Positions 1 through 7,838 of a DNA stretch of 64,000 bases are shown here, in pieces. The stretch is from positions 1 through 64,000 of the forward strand of contig JAKACZ010000020.1 in the NCBI GenBank assembly GCA_021820965.1, written 5' to 3'. Positions within the stretch are counted from its first letter, which is position 1. Each line of letters opens with the position of its first letter. The notes under the pieces were generated by a model. That model did no database searches and had not been told where the DNA came from. It was given only the letters and a program-made list of their open reading frames with translations. The position numbers and the translations under genes are program-made. This DNA comes from Bacillota bacterium. Lineage in GTDB: Bacteria > Bacillota > Sulfobacillia > Sulfobacillales > Sulfobacillaceae.

Positions 1-123
1 CGCAACCTTTCATCCTCGGTCGTGCTTCTTTTTGCTAACCCAGATGGTACTAAATACAGTGTAAAAAAAGCCGGAAAGGATCCCCAAACATTAGTTGAAG
101 TACTGACAAAAAGAATTAGCTAA
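1..123 (+). CDS. C-terminal end of a protein cut by the window edge
   Basis: An open frame runs from the first base to a TAA at 121-123, giving the last 40 residues of a protein (…VVLLFANPDGTKYSVKKAG…LVEVLTKRIS). The start lies outside the window. The tail is rich in Lys and short beta-type residues and has no motif I can name. Base composition is lower in GC than the genes downstream. It could also be a chance open frame, but regular codon use and a clean C-terminus favour a real gene. Confidence 0.45.
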   Translation, partial: RNLSSSVVLLFANPDGTKYSVKKAGKDPQTLVEVLTKRIS

Positions 124-466
124 AACACGCAGTCAACGATAAAACCCCTCTCGCTGTCGTTCAGGCCGATCAGCCTTTATCCTTATATCGTCCGGGTCAT
201 CTGACCCGCAGTCGCCGTCTGATGGTTGACGGACTTGGGCCTTTTCCCGGCATGCTACACTCCCCGTCGGGTTTCCCGTTCGGATACGCCGGGTGATGAT
301 GGGCCATTGTCATATCGGGCCCACTGCCTGGCTACGGCAGATTTCACACTCATCCGCGTGGCCGCATTACGCGGCCACTTCCAAGCGCACGCTGTCTTCG
401 TTCCCATGATGCCGAACCGCTGATCCGTAGCATCGAGATTTCGCAGGCTGACGTGGATGCCTCATG
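124..466. other. Gene-poor stretch with a perfect hairpin
   Basis: I see no convincing gene here. A 65-codon open frame from a TTG at 226 lacks a ribosome binding site and resembles no family I know. A perfect 8-bp hairpin sits at 358-378 (GTGGCCGC, loop ATTAC, GCGGCCAC) with no following T-run, so it is not a typical terminator. A second small hairpin (GGGTCATCTGACCC) lies near 195-208. The stretch may be mobile-element debris. Confidence 0.3.
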
Positions 467-1564
467 TCAGTCTTCAGCATCCGAGGATAGGGTTAACCCG
501 CGTGCCGTGTATCGCATGCGCGTGCCGGGTAGCAATCGTATGGGGATTACCTGTTCCCATAATTTGTCGATCATCTCATCGAAAGAGGGACCTCCCAATT
601 GAGGTAGGGAAAGAATCCGCCACTTAATTTCGCCATCGGGCGGATAGAGCTGTAGGCCTTCCGTGGTTATTCGGACGGTGTGTCCCGTCTTGCGATTGAC
701 GGCCCACAGATGTGATCGTTGAAGGTCATCGAGCTGCCGGCAATGGTCGATGACTGCCTCCCGCGTGGGCCGCCGCAACTGCCACAATGCCAAGAGGCGG
801 TCCAAATGGTGGAGTTGATCTTGTCCGTGGGTTGCGCTAGTGATGATTTCCCACAAGTCGTCGTTGTGCTTGACTTCGTCCCATGAGCCAAAGCCGAATT
901 CAAGCGCCGTGGTTAGGTAGCCCACGGTAGTGGTCGGTTCCTTCCGCCAGGCCGCGACGAGGGCCGACACCCATTCGGGGTAGCCGGCATCGTGGTATTC
1001 AGTCGTGGTGAGGGCCCGCTGGGCCCATTGGGATGCCATCTCCAGCGATTGGTGGCGTTGTTCCTCAAGGGCGCCTTCCGACACGTGCAGGGTGGGGAGT
1101 ACGCTACGGAGTGGCACTTCTTGGAGGTAGGACCACGCCATGAGCGGGGCCAGATTGGGAGTGTCGGGCGCTAAGGTGAGCACGCGGTGCGCTACGAGCT
1201 CTCGGTGGGCCAATGGCTGGGTCCATGAAATGGCCAACTCCCCGATGGCCTGTACGCGCTGTCGGACAAACTGTTGCAGTTCGATTTCTAAGGTATGGCG
1301 ATGATCTTCAACACGCTGGTCAACGCGGCGGTCAAGCACGAACCATTGAAATGCAGCGACCAACGCGGTGATCACTCCCAACAGTGCGGCTAAGATGCCC
1401 GTGAGAGTGGCGAGGATACCTACAATGGTCCATGGATCCTGGACAGGCGAAACTTTGATATGCACATATCCGGCAAACACCACTGCTCCAACAAATCCAG
1501 CCAAAAGTGCGGTTATTATAGCAACATACCAGGGAATCGTTGGTATCTTAATCTTCCCGGCCAT
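467..1564 (-). CDS. Two-helix membrane protein of unknown function, partner of the Mrr nuclease
   Basis: Function unknown. I chose the ATG at 1564 (MAGKIKIPTIPWYV…), 365 residues, because an AGGAGG lies about 10 bases upstream; an earlier in-frame ATG at 1594 has nothing comparable. The N-terminus holds two hydrophobic segments (about residues 9-30 and 46-72), then a long soluble, helical, Trp-rich part starting with a likely coiled coil (DRRVDQRVEDHRHTLEIELQ). The topology suggests a small membrane anchor with a cytosolic domain. It begins about 50 bases after the Mrr-type nuclease ends, on the same strand, so the two are probably co-transcribed. An accessory or sensor role in restriction is possible but is inference only. 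Confidence 0.7.
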   Translation of the reverse strand: MAGKIKIPTIPWYVAIITALLAGFVGAVVFAGYVHIKVSPVQDPWTIVGILATLTGILAALLGVITALVAAFQWFVLDRRVDQRVEDHRHTLEIELQQFVRQRVQAIGELAISWTQPLAHRELVAHRVLTLAPDTPNLAPLMAWSYLQEVPLRSVLPTLHVSEGALEEQRHQSLEMASQWAQRALTTTEYHDAGYPEWVSALVAAWRKEPTTTVGYLTTALEFGFGSWDEVKHNDDLWEIITSATHGQDQLHHLDRLLALWQLRRPTREAVIDHCRQLDDLQRSHLWAVNRKTGHTVRITTEGLQLYPPDGEIKWRILSLPQLGGPSFDEMIDKLWEQVIPIRLLPGTRMRYTARGLTLSSDAED

Positions 1565-1612
1565 GTGAGCGAGCCTCCTGAGCATGTATTGCAAAACGGA
1601 GCCTAGTGAGGC

Positions 1613-2458
1613 TCAAAAAGATTGGAAAAACGTTTCATCGACCGTGATATCAAGTTCAATGCGTTGCGTGACAGTGACCCCCAACTCGTATTGCTGAAGT
1701 AGTTCGCACAACCGATCGCCGTCAATGAGCTCGACGGGCGGTGCACTATCGCGTGTTGATTCCGCGATTGTATCGGCGGTAAAGCGTCCGGTGGTGATCA
1801 GCAACCCCTTTTCACCTCGGCCGGCCATCGCGCCGCGGAAATCTCGAACCACACTGGATCCCACGGAATCTTTGTAGCGCTTGCACTGAAAGAAGACAGG
1901 AAAGCTGACCAAGGAGAGACGATACACCCCAACACCATCGATCCCTCCGTCGCCGGAGCGGCCTGACACGTTGACATTCACGAAGCCTGCCTCCCGCAGG
2001 AGCCGCTGGGTGAGACGCTCAAATCCTCCCGGGGTAAGGTTCCACAACCGGTGTAACAACTGATCTTTCCAATCGCTTTCATCGGGCTCAGTGCTTTCGT
2101 CATTCTGGGCTTGATGAGTGCGCCGGCGGGCCGCCTGTTGGCGTTGCCAATCTCTCACAAGACTATGGCACTCTTCCGAAGATAGGTTCGTGCCCAAGGA
2201 CGTAATCGCCCAGACGCCTCGTCCACTGTTGTCGGCAGCACCAATCGCTTTGCAATACGAACGAGCCCAATGGAGACGGTAGGTTAGTTTGGTTTTTGGG
2301 CCGCCATTATGCAATACTTGCAACTGCGCTTCCGTGAACCGCTCATGCTTGACGACCCAGTCATCAATTTCAGTGTTGGTTCCGGAGCCTCCCAGGGCCT
2401 GTAGGGCCTGCAACACCGGAAACATAAGGTCGATGTGGGTGGGTATATGTGTGCTCAT
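1613..2458 (-). CDS. Mrr-family (type IV-like) restriction endonuclease
   Basis: A 281-residue protein with an N-terminal winged-helix part of Mrr_N type (about 8-90), a charged linker and a C-terminal Mrr_cat PD-(D/E)xK nuclease domain (about 138-265). Visible catalytic signature: Glu147 in GGFERLTQRLL, Asp174 in GDGGIDGVG, and the Q-x-K form Gln191-Cys-Lys193 in FFQCKRYK. Mrr-family enzymes cut DNA carrying foreign methylation and act without a cognate methylase; none is seen nearby. An AGGGGCG box lies just upstream of the ATG. It is likely the first gene of a two-gene operon with the membrane protein below it. The family call is firm; the modification recognised cannot be read from sequence. 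Confidence 0.88.
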   Translation of the reverse strand: MSTHIPTHIDLMFPVLQALQALGGSGTNTEIDDWVVKHERFTEAQLQVLHNGGPKTKLTYRLHWARSYCKAIGAADNSGRGVWAITSLGTNLSSEECHSLVRDWQRQQAARRRTHQAQNDESTEPDESDWKDQLLHRLWNLTPGGFERLTQRLLREAGFVNVNVSGRSGDGGIDGVGVYRLSLVSFPVFFQCKRYKDSVGSSVVRDFRGAMAGRGEKGLLITTGRFTADTIAESTRDSAPPVELIDGDRLCELLQQYELGVTVTQRIELDITVDETFFQSF

Positions 2459-2525
2459 TCATTTTTCGCCCCTTTATGACATTAATCATTATCATTGGAC
2501 AGACGCGGAGGAAAATCCTTCCTAA

Positions 2526-3120
2526 TAAGTCCAGGCTAACGGGTTGATCGGAACACAGGTCCTGTAATGGCGCGTAGCGACACCTGAACCGACACGAGGC
2601 ACCACATCAGGGGCAGGTCATTTTTGGGTGTGGTCGAATCGAGTTCGGAGGCTACCCATGGTGGACGTGGACCATCATGGGAGGTGAATGTTCCCGAGAC
2701 CCTGTGGCAGGAACTGCCGTAGCTGTTCTTCCGTCGTTCACTTGATACTGTCAACGCCGACCTAAATTTGGAGCACTTCGCCGTATTGCCGGTAGCCCAA
2801 CTGTGTGGCGAGACGCCCAGAGACTTGAGGCCGTTCGAGAGAGTGGTGTTGACTCTGATCATCCGCGCTTGCGCAAGCCCGCGTGCCGGATGACGCCGCC
2901 TGCGGAATTTCCCGAGGGAAATTCGGTGCTCACTAGAGGCAGCAGAAGAGAGGGGGAGTCGATGGCTCAATCCAAGTGCCTAAGGCAGCCTCGTGGGGCC
3001 ATGTCTTACGGAAGCACCGGTTCGGCGCCGGAGCTCACACGGCGTATACGAGATGCGATGGCTATGTGGATATGGAGTATACCCTAAGTTGACGTCAGGA
3101 CTCGCCTCGAATCGTGTGTA
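2526..3120. other. About 600 bases without a recognisable gene
   Basis: Short open frames occur on both strands but none has a good ribosome binding site or a family I recognise. One plus-strand frame (about 2690-2890) reads with protein-like composition (e.g. NADLNLEHFAVLPVAQLC, then DLRPFERVVLTLIIRAC) but is broken by stops, so it may be a decayed gene. This stretch separates the minus-strand Mrr operon from the plus-strand recombinase. Confidence 0.35.
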
Positions 3121-3130
3121 AATAGGGTTA

Positions 3131-3185
3131 TGACACTGTTTTATTGACACTTGGTAGGAAAAGTCTTAGACTTATAATTGACACT
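3131..3185 (+). promoter_or_regulatory. Promoter and probable autoregulatory site of the serine recombinase
   Basis: A TATAAT box (3173-3178) sits 16 bases after TTGGTA (3151-3156). The spacer contains a perfect inverted repeat AAGTC-TTA-GACTT (3161-3173) that overlaps the -10 box. The heptamer TGACACT occurs three times (3131, 3145, 3179). Resolvase/invertase genes are often repressed by their own product binding sites overlapping the promoter, so the dyad and iterons are candidates for such sites. Confidence 0.55.
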
Positions 3186-3205
3186 CGATGAAATTGGAGG
3201 ATACG

Positions 3206-3781
3206 ATGACTGGCCAGCGGATCGGATATGTCCGGGTAAGCACTGCCGACCAAAATCCCGAGCGACAGCTCGAACATGTAGATGTGGATCGCGTCTTCAC
3301 GGATAGGGCCTCTGGCAAAGATGCGGTGCGCCCCCAGCTTACTCAGATGTTGGCGTTTGCTCGGGAAGGCGACACCGTGGTCGTGCATAGCATGGACCGG
3401 CTGGCTCGCAACTTGGATGACCTGCGGCGAATCGTTCAGGGGTTGACCAATCGGGGGGTGCGCGTCGAATTTATCAAGGAGCACCTGACCTTTAGCGGTG
3501 AGGACTCGCCGATGGCCCAACTGATGCTGTCCGTCATGGGGGCCTTCGCCGAGTTTGAACGAGCGCTACTGCGGGAACGGCAACGGGAAGGCATCGCCCT
3601 GGCCAAACAACGCGGCGTCTACAAGGGGCGAAAAAAGTCGTTAGGGCCTGAGCAGGTGAAAGAACTGGTGGGAAGGGCGAACGCGGGGGAGTCCAAGACG
3701 CAGTTGGCGGCGGCTTTTGGCGTAAGTCGCGAGACGGTCTACCAATATCTCCGCGCTTCCCGTGATCAACCCAAGGACTAA
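3206..3781 (+). CDS. Serine recombinase (resolvase/invertase family)
   Basis: A 191-residue small serine recombinase. The N-terminal catalytic domain begins MTGQRIGYVRVSTADQ with nucleophile Ser12, and includes the DRLARN and AEFERALLRERQ segments of the family. The C-terminal helix-turn-helix (about 148-188, SKTQLAAAFGVSRETVYQYL) is of Hin/resolvase type. I start at ATG 3206, five bases after GGAGG (3196-3200), rather than at ATG 3188, which precedes that box. Such enzymes resolve cointegrates or invert DNA at short dyad sites, and candidate sites lie in its own promoter. The C-terminal position of the HTH rules out an IS607-type transposase. It probably belongs to a mobile element or plasmid remnant. 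Confidence 0.9.
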   Translation: MTGQRIGYVRVSTADQNPERQLEHVDVDRVFTDRASGKDAVRPQLTQMLAFAREGDTVVVHSMDRLARNLDDLRRIVQGLTNRGVRVEFIKEHLTFSGEDSPMAQLMLSVMGAFAEFERALLRERQREGIALAKQRGVYKGRKKSLGPEQVKELVGRANAGESKTQLAAAFGVSRETVYQYLRASRDQPKD

Positions 3782-4209
3782 GTACTTCCGCCAACTCATG
3801 GGGAAACCTTTTCGGAAGACAGATTCTCCACACCCATGGACAACTATGCGGACGCAGCATTCCGTACGGTCCAAACTGGAACAAGAGAGATGAGAATGAA
3901 TCGTGCAATGGAGATTTCCACGTCGGTCGCTGGTGACACTGCACTCGCCGCTGCGTTGCTGCTACTGCCGATCATGGTTCGGAATATCGCCATCCACTCT
4001 GACCGACTCCACCAAGTACCAATCGTGCCCCACCTGCGGGTGGAGCGACACGGTGTGGACACAAGTACTGCGCATCGTCCCGGGTCGTCACCGACAACCG
4101 GGTATGGTAAAGGCGACCGACTAGATCCGGCAATGTCTATGCACCGGCCGATGGTCTCCACATGGCATGGTAATTTTTTGATGGGTTTGGTACCGTATTC
4201 GAGTTCTCT
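3782..4209. other. Gap between the recombinase and the defence operon
   Basis: No gene is supported. One frame near 4005-4120 contains a short zinc-knuckle-like motif (KYQSCPTCGWSDTVW) that could be a fragment of a transposase tail, but nothing around it forms a complete protein. Overlapping open frames on both strands are shadows of each other and lack ribosome binding sites. Confidence 0.3.
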
Positions 4210-4277
4210 TTGTTGGCTCAACAGGTGGAATTTACTATTATTTATGAGAAGAATCCCAAAATGCAAATCTCAGGAGG
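4210..4277 (+). promoter_or_regulatory. Sigma-A-type promoter and strong RBS of the kinase-helicase operon
   Basis: TTGTTG at 4210-4215 and TACTAT at 4233-4238 are 17 bases apart. The following leader of about 40 bases ends in AGGAGG at 4272-4277, nine bases before the ATG at 4287. The leader is AT-rich compared with the neighbourhood, and no dyad operator is obvious. Confidence 0.55.
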
Positions 4278-4286
4278 ATTGGCGGC

Positions 4287-7200
4287 ATGGGAACGCGAGT
4301 ATTAAAAGATAGATATGCATATAACGATACCAACCCGAAAAAGGGTGGGTCAGCGAGAATTTATAAGGCGCGAGATTTAACCTCCAACCAAGATGTAGCT
4401 ATCAAGGTATTAAACTCGACCCCCCAAGAAGATGATCTTGCAAAGGAGTTTTTCTACCGGGAAACGGAAGCGCTTAGAGAGTTGCGACATCCCAACATCA
4501 TCGAGTTGCTGGACTCCGGGTATGACTCCGAGGATCAATCTTATTTTCTTATTTTGCCATGGGTTGATCATAACCTCATCGATTACATTCGTCTGGCTAC
4601 CCCAGATGGATGGGACTCGTTTGCCGAGACTATAGTCATTCCGGTTTTAAAAGGATTGGCCATGGCTCATTCTCGAAACATCATCCACCGAGACATCAAG
4701 CCCAGCAATATTTTGGTAACTGATGATGGATGCCCGAAACTGGCGGATTTTGGCATCGCTAAAATCAAAGAGACGTTGCATTGGGGAATGACGGTTAGCG
4801 AATTTGCGTCCCGACCATTTGCGCCACCCGAATATCCTGCAAACTCACTGGTTGCATCATCAGATCTCTTTAGTCTGGGTGTCACGATTTTGAACTGCTT
4901 GGTTCCGAGTTCTTTTACGATTGAGGGCTACGAGAACCTAAAGGATGCTGTTTTTGAGGCGGATTTGCCGGAGGAAGCTTCAGAATTCGTAAGTTGGCTT
5001 ACGGACGTCAACCCTGAAGACAGGCCGTTTAATGCCGAGGTTGCGTTGGCCCGACTTGAAGCCCTTCAGCAAAGACGCCCAAAGGATAAGAGCGAAGGGA
5101 CCATTTATCTGAGTTTGTCCCACAGAGCGCAAACAGTAATTAACGATGTCTTTCGTTGCGTTGACCGAGATGAGCTACAAAGACGCATTCTGAACGATCT
5201 CCAGGAGGGGCCTGGCATCGGTGTGGATGACAGACAAAAGGATGCCTATTTCCTATTGGGGAAAGAATTATCATATAGCACGGTAATAGGTGAACGTCGC
5301 GAGGGATTGGTTATCACAACTGCACTCGAACTTCCTACTTACATCATGGAAAGCCGCCGGGAGGATTACTTCCCCTTAAGCGTCGAATTCTCGTTTGCAA
5401 AACCTCTGAATCCGACGCAAAGTGCACGATTCTTGGAAGGCATTCAGGTCAACATAGCAGAACACACGCAGCGCAAGCATGTCGAGGAGCTGGAGGCTGA
5501 AGAAAAGAGGTTGTTTAGGACATGGGAGACCATGCTTGACGCTCTTACGAGGTATCAAAAAGGGAAGCAGGCCCCTCTTCGATATACGTCCTACACCTTA
5601 AACCCGGCTTCCAACACTGTGGTATTTAAGTTGACAAGTTCCCAAGACGATACTCTTGTCGACCAACACAGGAGCGTTTATCGGGGAAAACGTCCCGTTT
5701 TGTCGGGGATTGTGACTGAAGTCTTTGATGATGAGTTGGCCCTAAACGTCGGCAGCTTAAACGGTGCGCAGGGAATTCCTCCAACTGGAACGCTCGTCAT
5801 CGATGTCGGTCCCACAGAGGCTGCGATTAAGCGTCAACAGCGTTCACTCGACGATGTCCGATTTGGTAGAAGCATTCGTTCTGATTTGGGACGATTGCTT
5901 ATTCATCCAGAGGAATCTGTAATTCCTAACGGCACTCATGAAGTTGCCCTGTTTACCGCGGATCTCGATGAAGCTAAAACTGCAGCCCTTCAAAATGCAT
6001 TAGCTTCTCCAGATATCTCCTTAGTGCAAGGGCCACCCGGAACGGGAAAAACAACGTGGATTGCCGAGTTGGTTTGTCAGTTTTTGCGGAGGTCTCCCAC
6101 CAAGAAAGTATTGTTATCGGGTCAAACGCATATTTCCGTTGATAATGCTTTAGTGAAAATCGCAGATCTTGATCCCACCCTGCGTTTGGTGCGAGTGGGA
6201 CAAAGCGAGAAATTCTCTCCGGGGATAGAGAATTTTAGTCTGCAAAGTCAACTTCTGACTTGGAAAGACGATGTCGAGAAACGCTCTGATCAGTTCCTGA
6301 AGGGATGGGCTCAGTCGCATGGGTTACGTTTTGGCACCGACGATTTGGTACAACGACTGGACACAATGACGGAAAAGGAGGCGCGGGGGGAGGAACTGCA
6401 CAATGAGTTAAGCCTGCTGGAGAACGAAGAGGTGGCCCTCAAAGAATACCAGCGGGCCCTGGAAGAGTGGTCCGAAGCGGTCCTCAAAGAGGCCGAAGTC
6501 CTCGAAAGACGTTATGTGGAGGCCCTCGGATCCCAAGACACCTCACCCGGCGAATTGAGCAATGTTATCGATTCAGCCCTTACGTTATCCGGCATGGTCT
6601 CCCAAATGGCTAACAACTTGCCGCTTGTCGAGCGGGAAACTACGAAAGAAAGGAAACGTTTAGAGGCAGATAAGGTGGCCGGCGAAATCGAGGCAATAAA
6701 GGCGGAGTTGTCAAGAGAGATAAACATGGAGTTGACTGATGTAACGTCGCTGGAAATTCGCCGAAGGATCTTGGAGCAGACATCTGGCGACGAAAAATCT
6801 CGCGACGAATACTTAAAACTTCAAGAAATTCAGCGCCAGTGGCTCGAAATCTTCGGTAAGACCGATGACTTTCTTTCGGCCTATCTTTCCATCGCTGATG
6901 TCGTTGCCGGCACTTGTATAGGAATTGCCGGAATCGGCTCAACCCCGGACCTAGAGTTCGATTTATTGGTTCTTGATGAGGCCTCGAAGGCCACTCCGAC
7001 AGAGGCACTGGTTCCTATGTCCCGATCTAAACGGTGGGTTCTTGTCGGCGACGACAAGCAACTGCCACCGTTCGTGGAGGCGCAACTGGAGCGCGAAGGG
7101 AATCTTGATAGTCTGGGTTTGACCATTGAAGATTTTTCGGAGAGTCTCTTCTCACGATTGTCGGCCAAACTTCCAAGTGAGTGTAAAAGCATCCTGGATG

Positions 7201-7838
7201 TGCAACATAGAATGGTACCTGCAATTGGTAATCTAATTTCCGAGTGCTTTTATGACGGAACGATTGGAAGTGCTCGAACAGACCCCGCGTCGCCTCCTTT
7301 AGAATGGATTCCCAAACCCGTGGTTTGGTTTTCGACGAGTGCTCTAGCGCAACACGGAGAAGAGGCGGTAAAACGCCAAGATGGAACCGGCGCAAGCTTT
7401 GCCAATCCTGCCGAAGCCCGCTACATCACTGAGTGGCTAGAGAAATTGCGGGAGTCAGGCGTTTCGAGCCCATTACAAGTGGCGGTTATAACGGCCTATT
7501 CAGGCCAAAAGGAATACCTCGTAAGCTTGCTTGCGCCCAAGGATCATGAGCGGTGGGATCGTATCGCGTTGGAGATCAATACCGTGGATGCCTACCAGGG
7601 AAGGGAGGCGGATATTGTACTCTACTCCGTCACTCGTTCCAACCCGGAACAAAATATTGGATTTCTCGCTTCCGAACCGCGACTTAACGTGGCTCTCAGT
7701 CGCGGGCGCGACGCCCTCCTTATCTTCGGGGATCTGGAATACTGCTATAGCGCAGGAGGTCTGGAGAATCCTTTCAGAAGGGTATTGGACTATATTGAAC
7801 GTCATCCCGAAACGTGCCAAGTGGAGGTGCTTTCATGA
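4287..7838 (+). CDS. Ser/Thr protein kinase fused to an SF1 (UPF1/Dna2-like) helicase
   Basis: An 1183-residue fusion. Residues 1-270 are a eukaryotic-type kinase with invariant Lys40 (DVAIKVL), the catalytic loop HRDIKPSN at 134-141 and DFG at 154-156, all intact. Residues 280-570 hold a linker with coiled coil and an OB/stalk-like part typical of SF1B helicases. The helicase core follows: Walker A GPPGTGKT 582-589, a long coiled-coil insertion (about 690-850), DEAS 897-900, GDDKQLPPF from 921, QHR 973-975, VDAYQGREADIV near 1100-1111 and RLNVALSR 1132-1139. All main helicase motifs are present, so both halves should be active. The stop overlaps the start of the PLD gene. Flanking nuclease, recombinase and integrase genes point to phage or plasmid defence, with the kinase perhaps acting as sensor or switch. 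The role is inference; the domain calls are direct. Confidence 0.9.
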   Translation: MGTRVLKDRYAYNDTNPKKGGSARIYKARDLTSNQDVAIKVLNSTPQEDDLAKEFFYRETEALRELRHPNIIELLDSGYDSEDQSYFLILPWVDHNLIDYIRLATPDGWDSFAETIVIPVLKGLAMAHSRNIIHRDIKPSNILVTDDGCPKLADFGIAKIKETLHWGMTVSEFASRPFAPPEYPANSLVASSDLFSLGVTILNCLVPSSFTIEGYENLKDAVFEADLPEEASEFVSWLTDVNPEDRPFNAEVALARLEALQQRRPKDKSEGTIYLSLSHRAQTVINDVFRCVDRDELQRRILNDLQEGPGIGVDDRQKDAYFLLGKELSYSTVIGERREGLVITTALELPTYIMESRREDYFPLSVEFSFAKPLNPTQSARFLEGIQVNIAEHTQRKHVEELEAEEKRLFRTWETMLDALTRYQKGKQAPLRYTSYTLNPASNTVVFKLTSSQDDTLVDQHRSVYRGKRPVLSGIVTEVFDDELALNVGSLNGAQGIPPTGTLVIDVGPTEAAIKRQQRSLDDVRFGRSIRSDLGRLLIHPEESVIPNGTHEVALFTADLDEAKTAALQNALASPDISLVQGPPGTGKTTWIAELVCQFLRRSPTKKVLLSGQTHISVDNALVKIADLDPTLRLVRVGQSEKFSPGIENFSLQSQLLTWKDDVEKRSDQFLKGWAQSHGLRFGTDDLVQRLDTMTEKEARGEELHNELSLLENEEVALKEYQRALEEWSEAVLKEAEVLERRYVEALGSQDTSPGELSNVIDSALTLSGMVSQMANNLPLVERETTKERKRLEADKVAGEIEAIKAELSREINMELTDVTSLEIRRRILEQTSGDEKSRDEYLKLQEIQRQWLEIFGKTDDFLSAYLSIADVVAGTCIGIAGIGSTPDLEFDLLVLDEASKATPTEALVPMSRSKRWVLVGDDKQLPPFVEAQLEREGNLDSLGLTIEDFSESLFSRLSAKLPSECKSILDVQHRMVPAIGNLISECFYDGTIGSARTDPASPPLEWIPKPVVWFSTSALAQHGEEAVKRQDGTGASFANPAEARYITEWLEKLRESGVSSPLQVAVITAYSGQKEYLVSLLAPKDHERWDRIALEINTVDAYQGREADIVLYSVTRSNPEQNIGFLASEPRLNVALSRGRDALLIFGDLEYCYSAGGLENPFRRVLDYIERHPETCQVEVLS

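Noticed and set aside
226..423. 65-residue open frame
   Set aside because: TTG start, no ribosome binding site, and no recognisable domain.
2536..2970. 144-residue minus-strand open frame
   Set aside because: Low-complexity Arg/Ser composition, no RBS; looks like chance in GC-rich DNA.
3206..3781. IS607-type transposase with downstream tnpB
   Set aside because: The HTH is C-terminal, as in resolvases, and downstream DNA has only a short Cys-x2-Cys scrap, not a TnpB gene.
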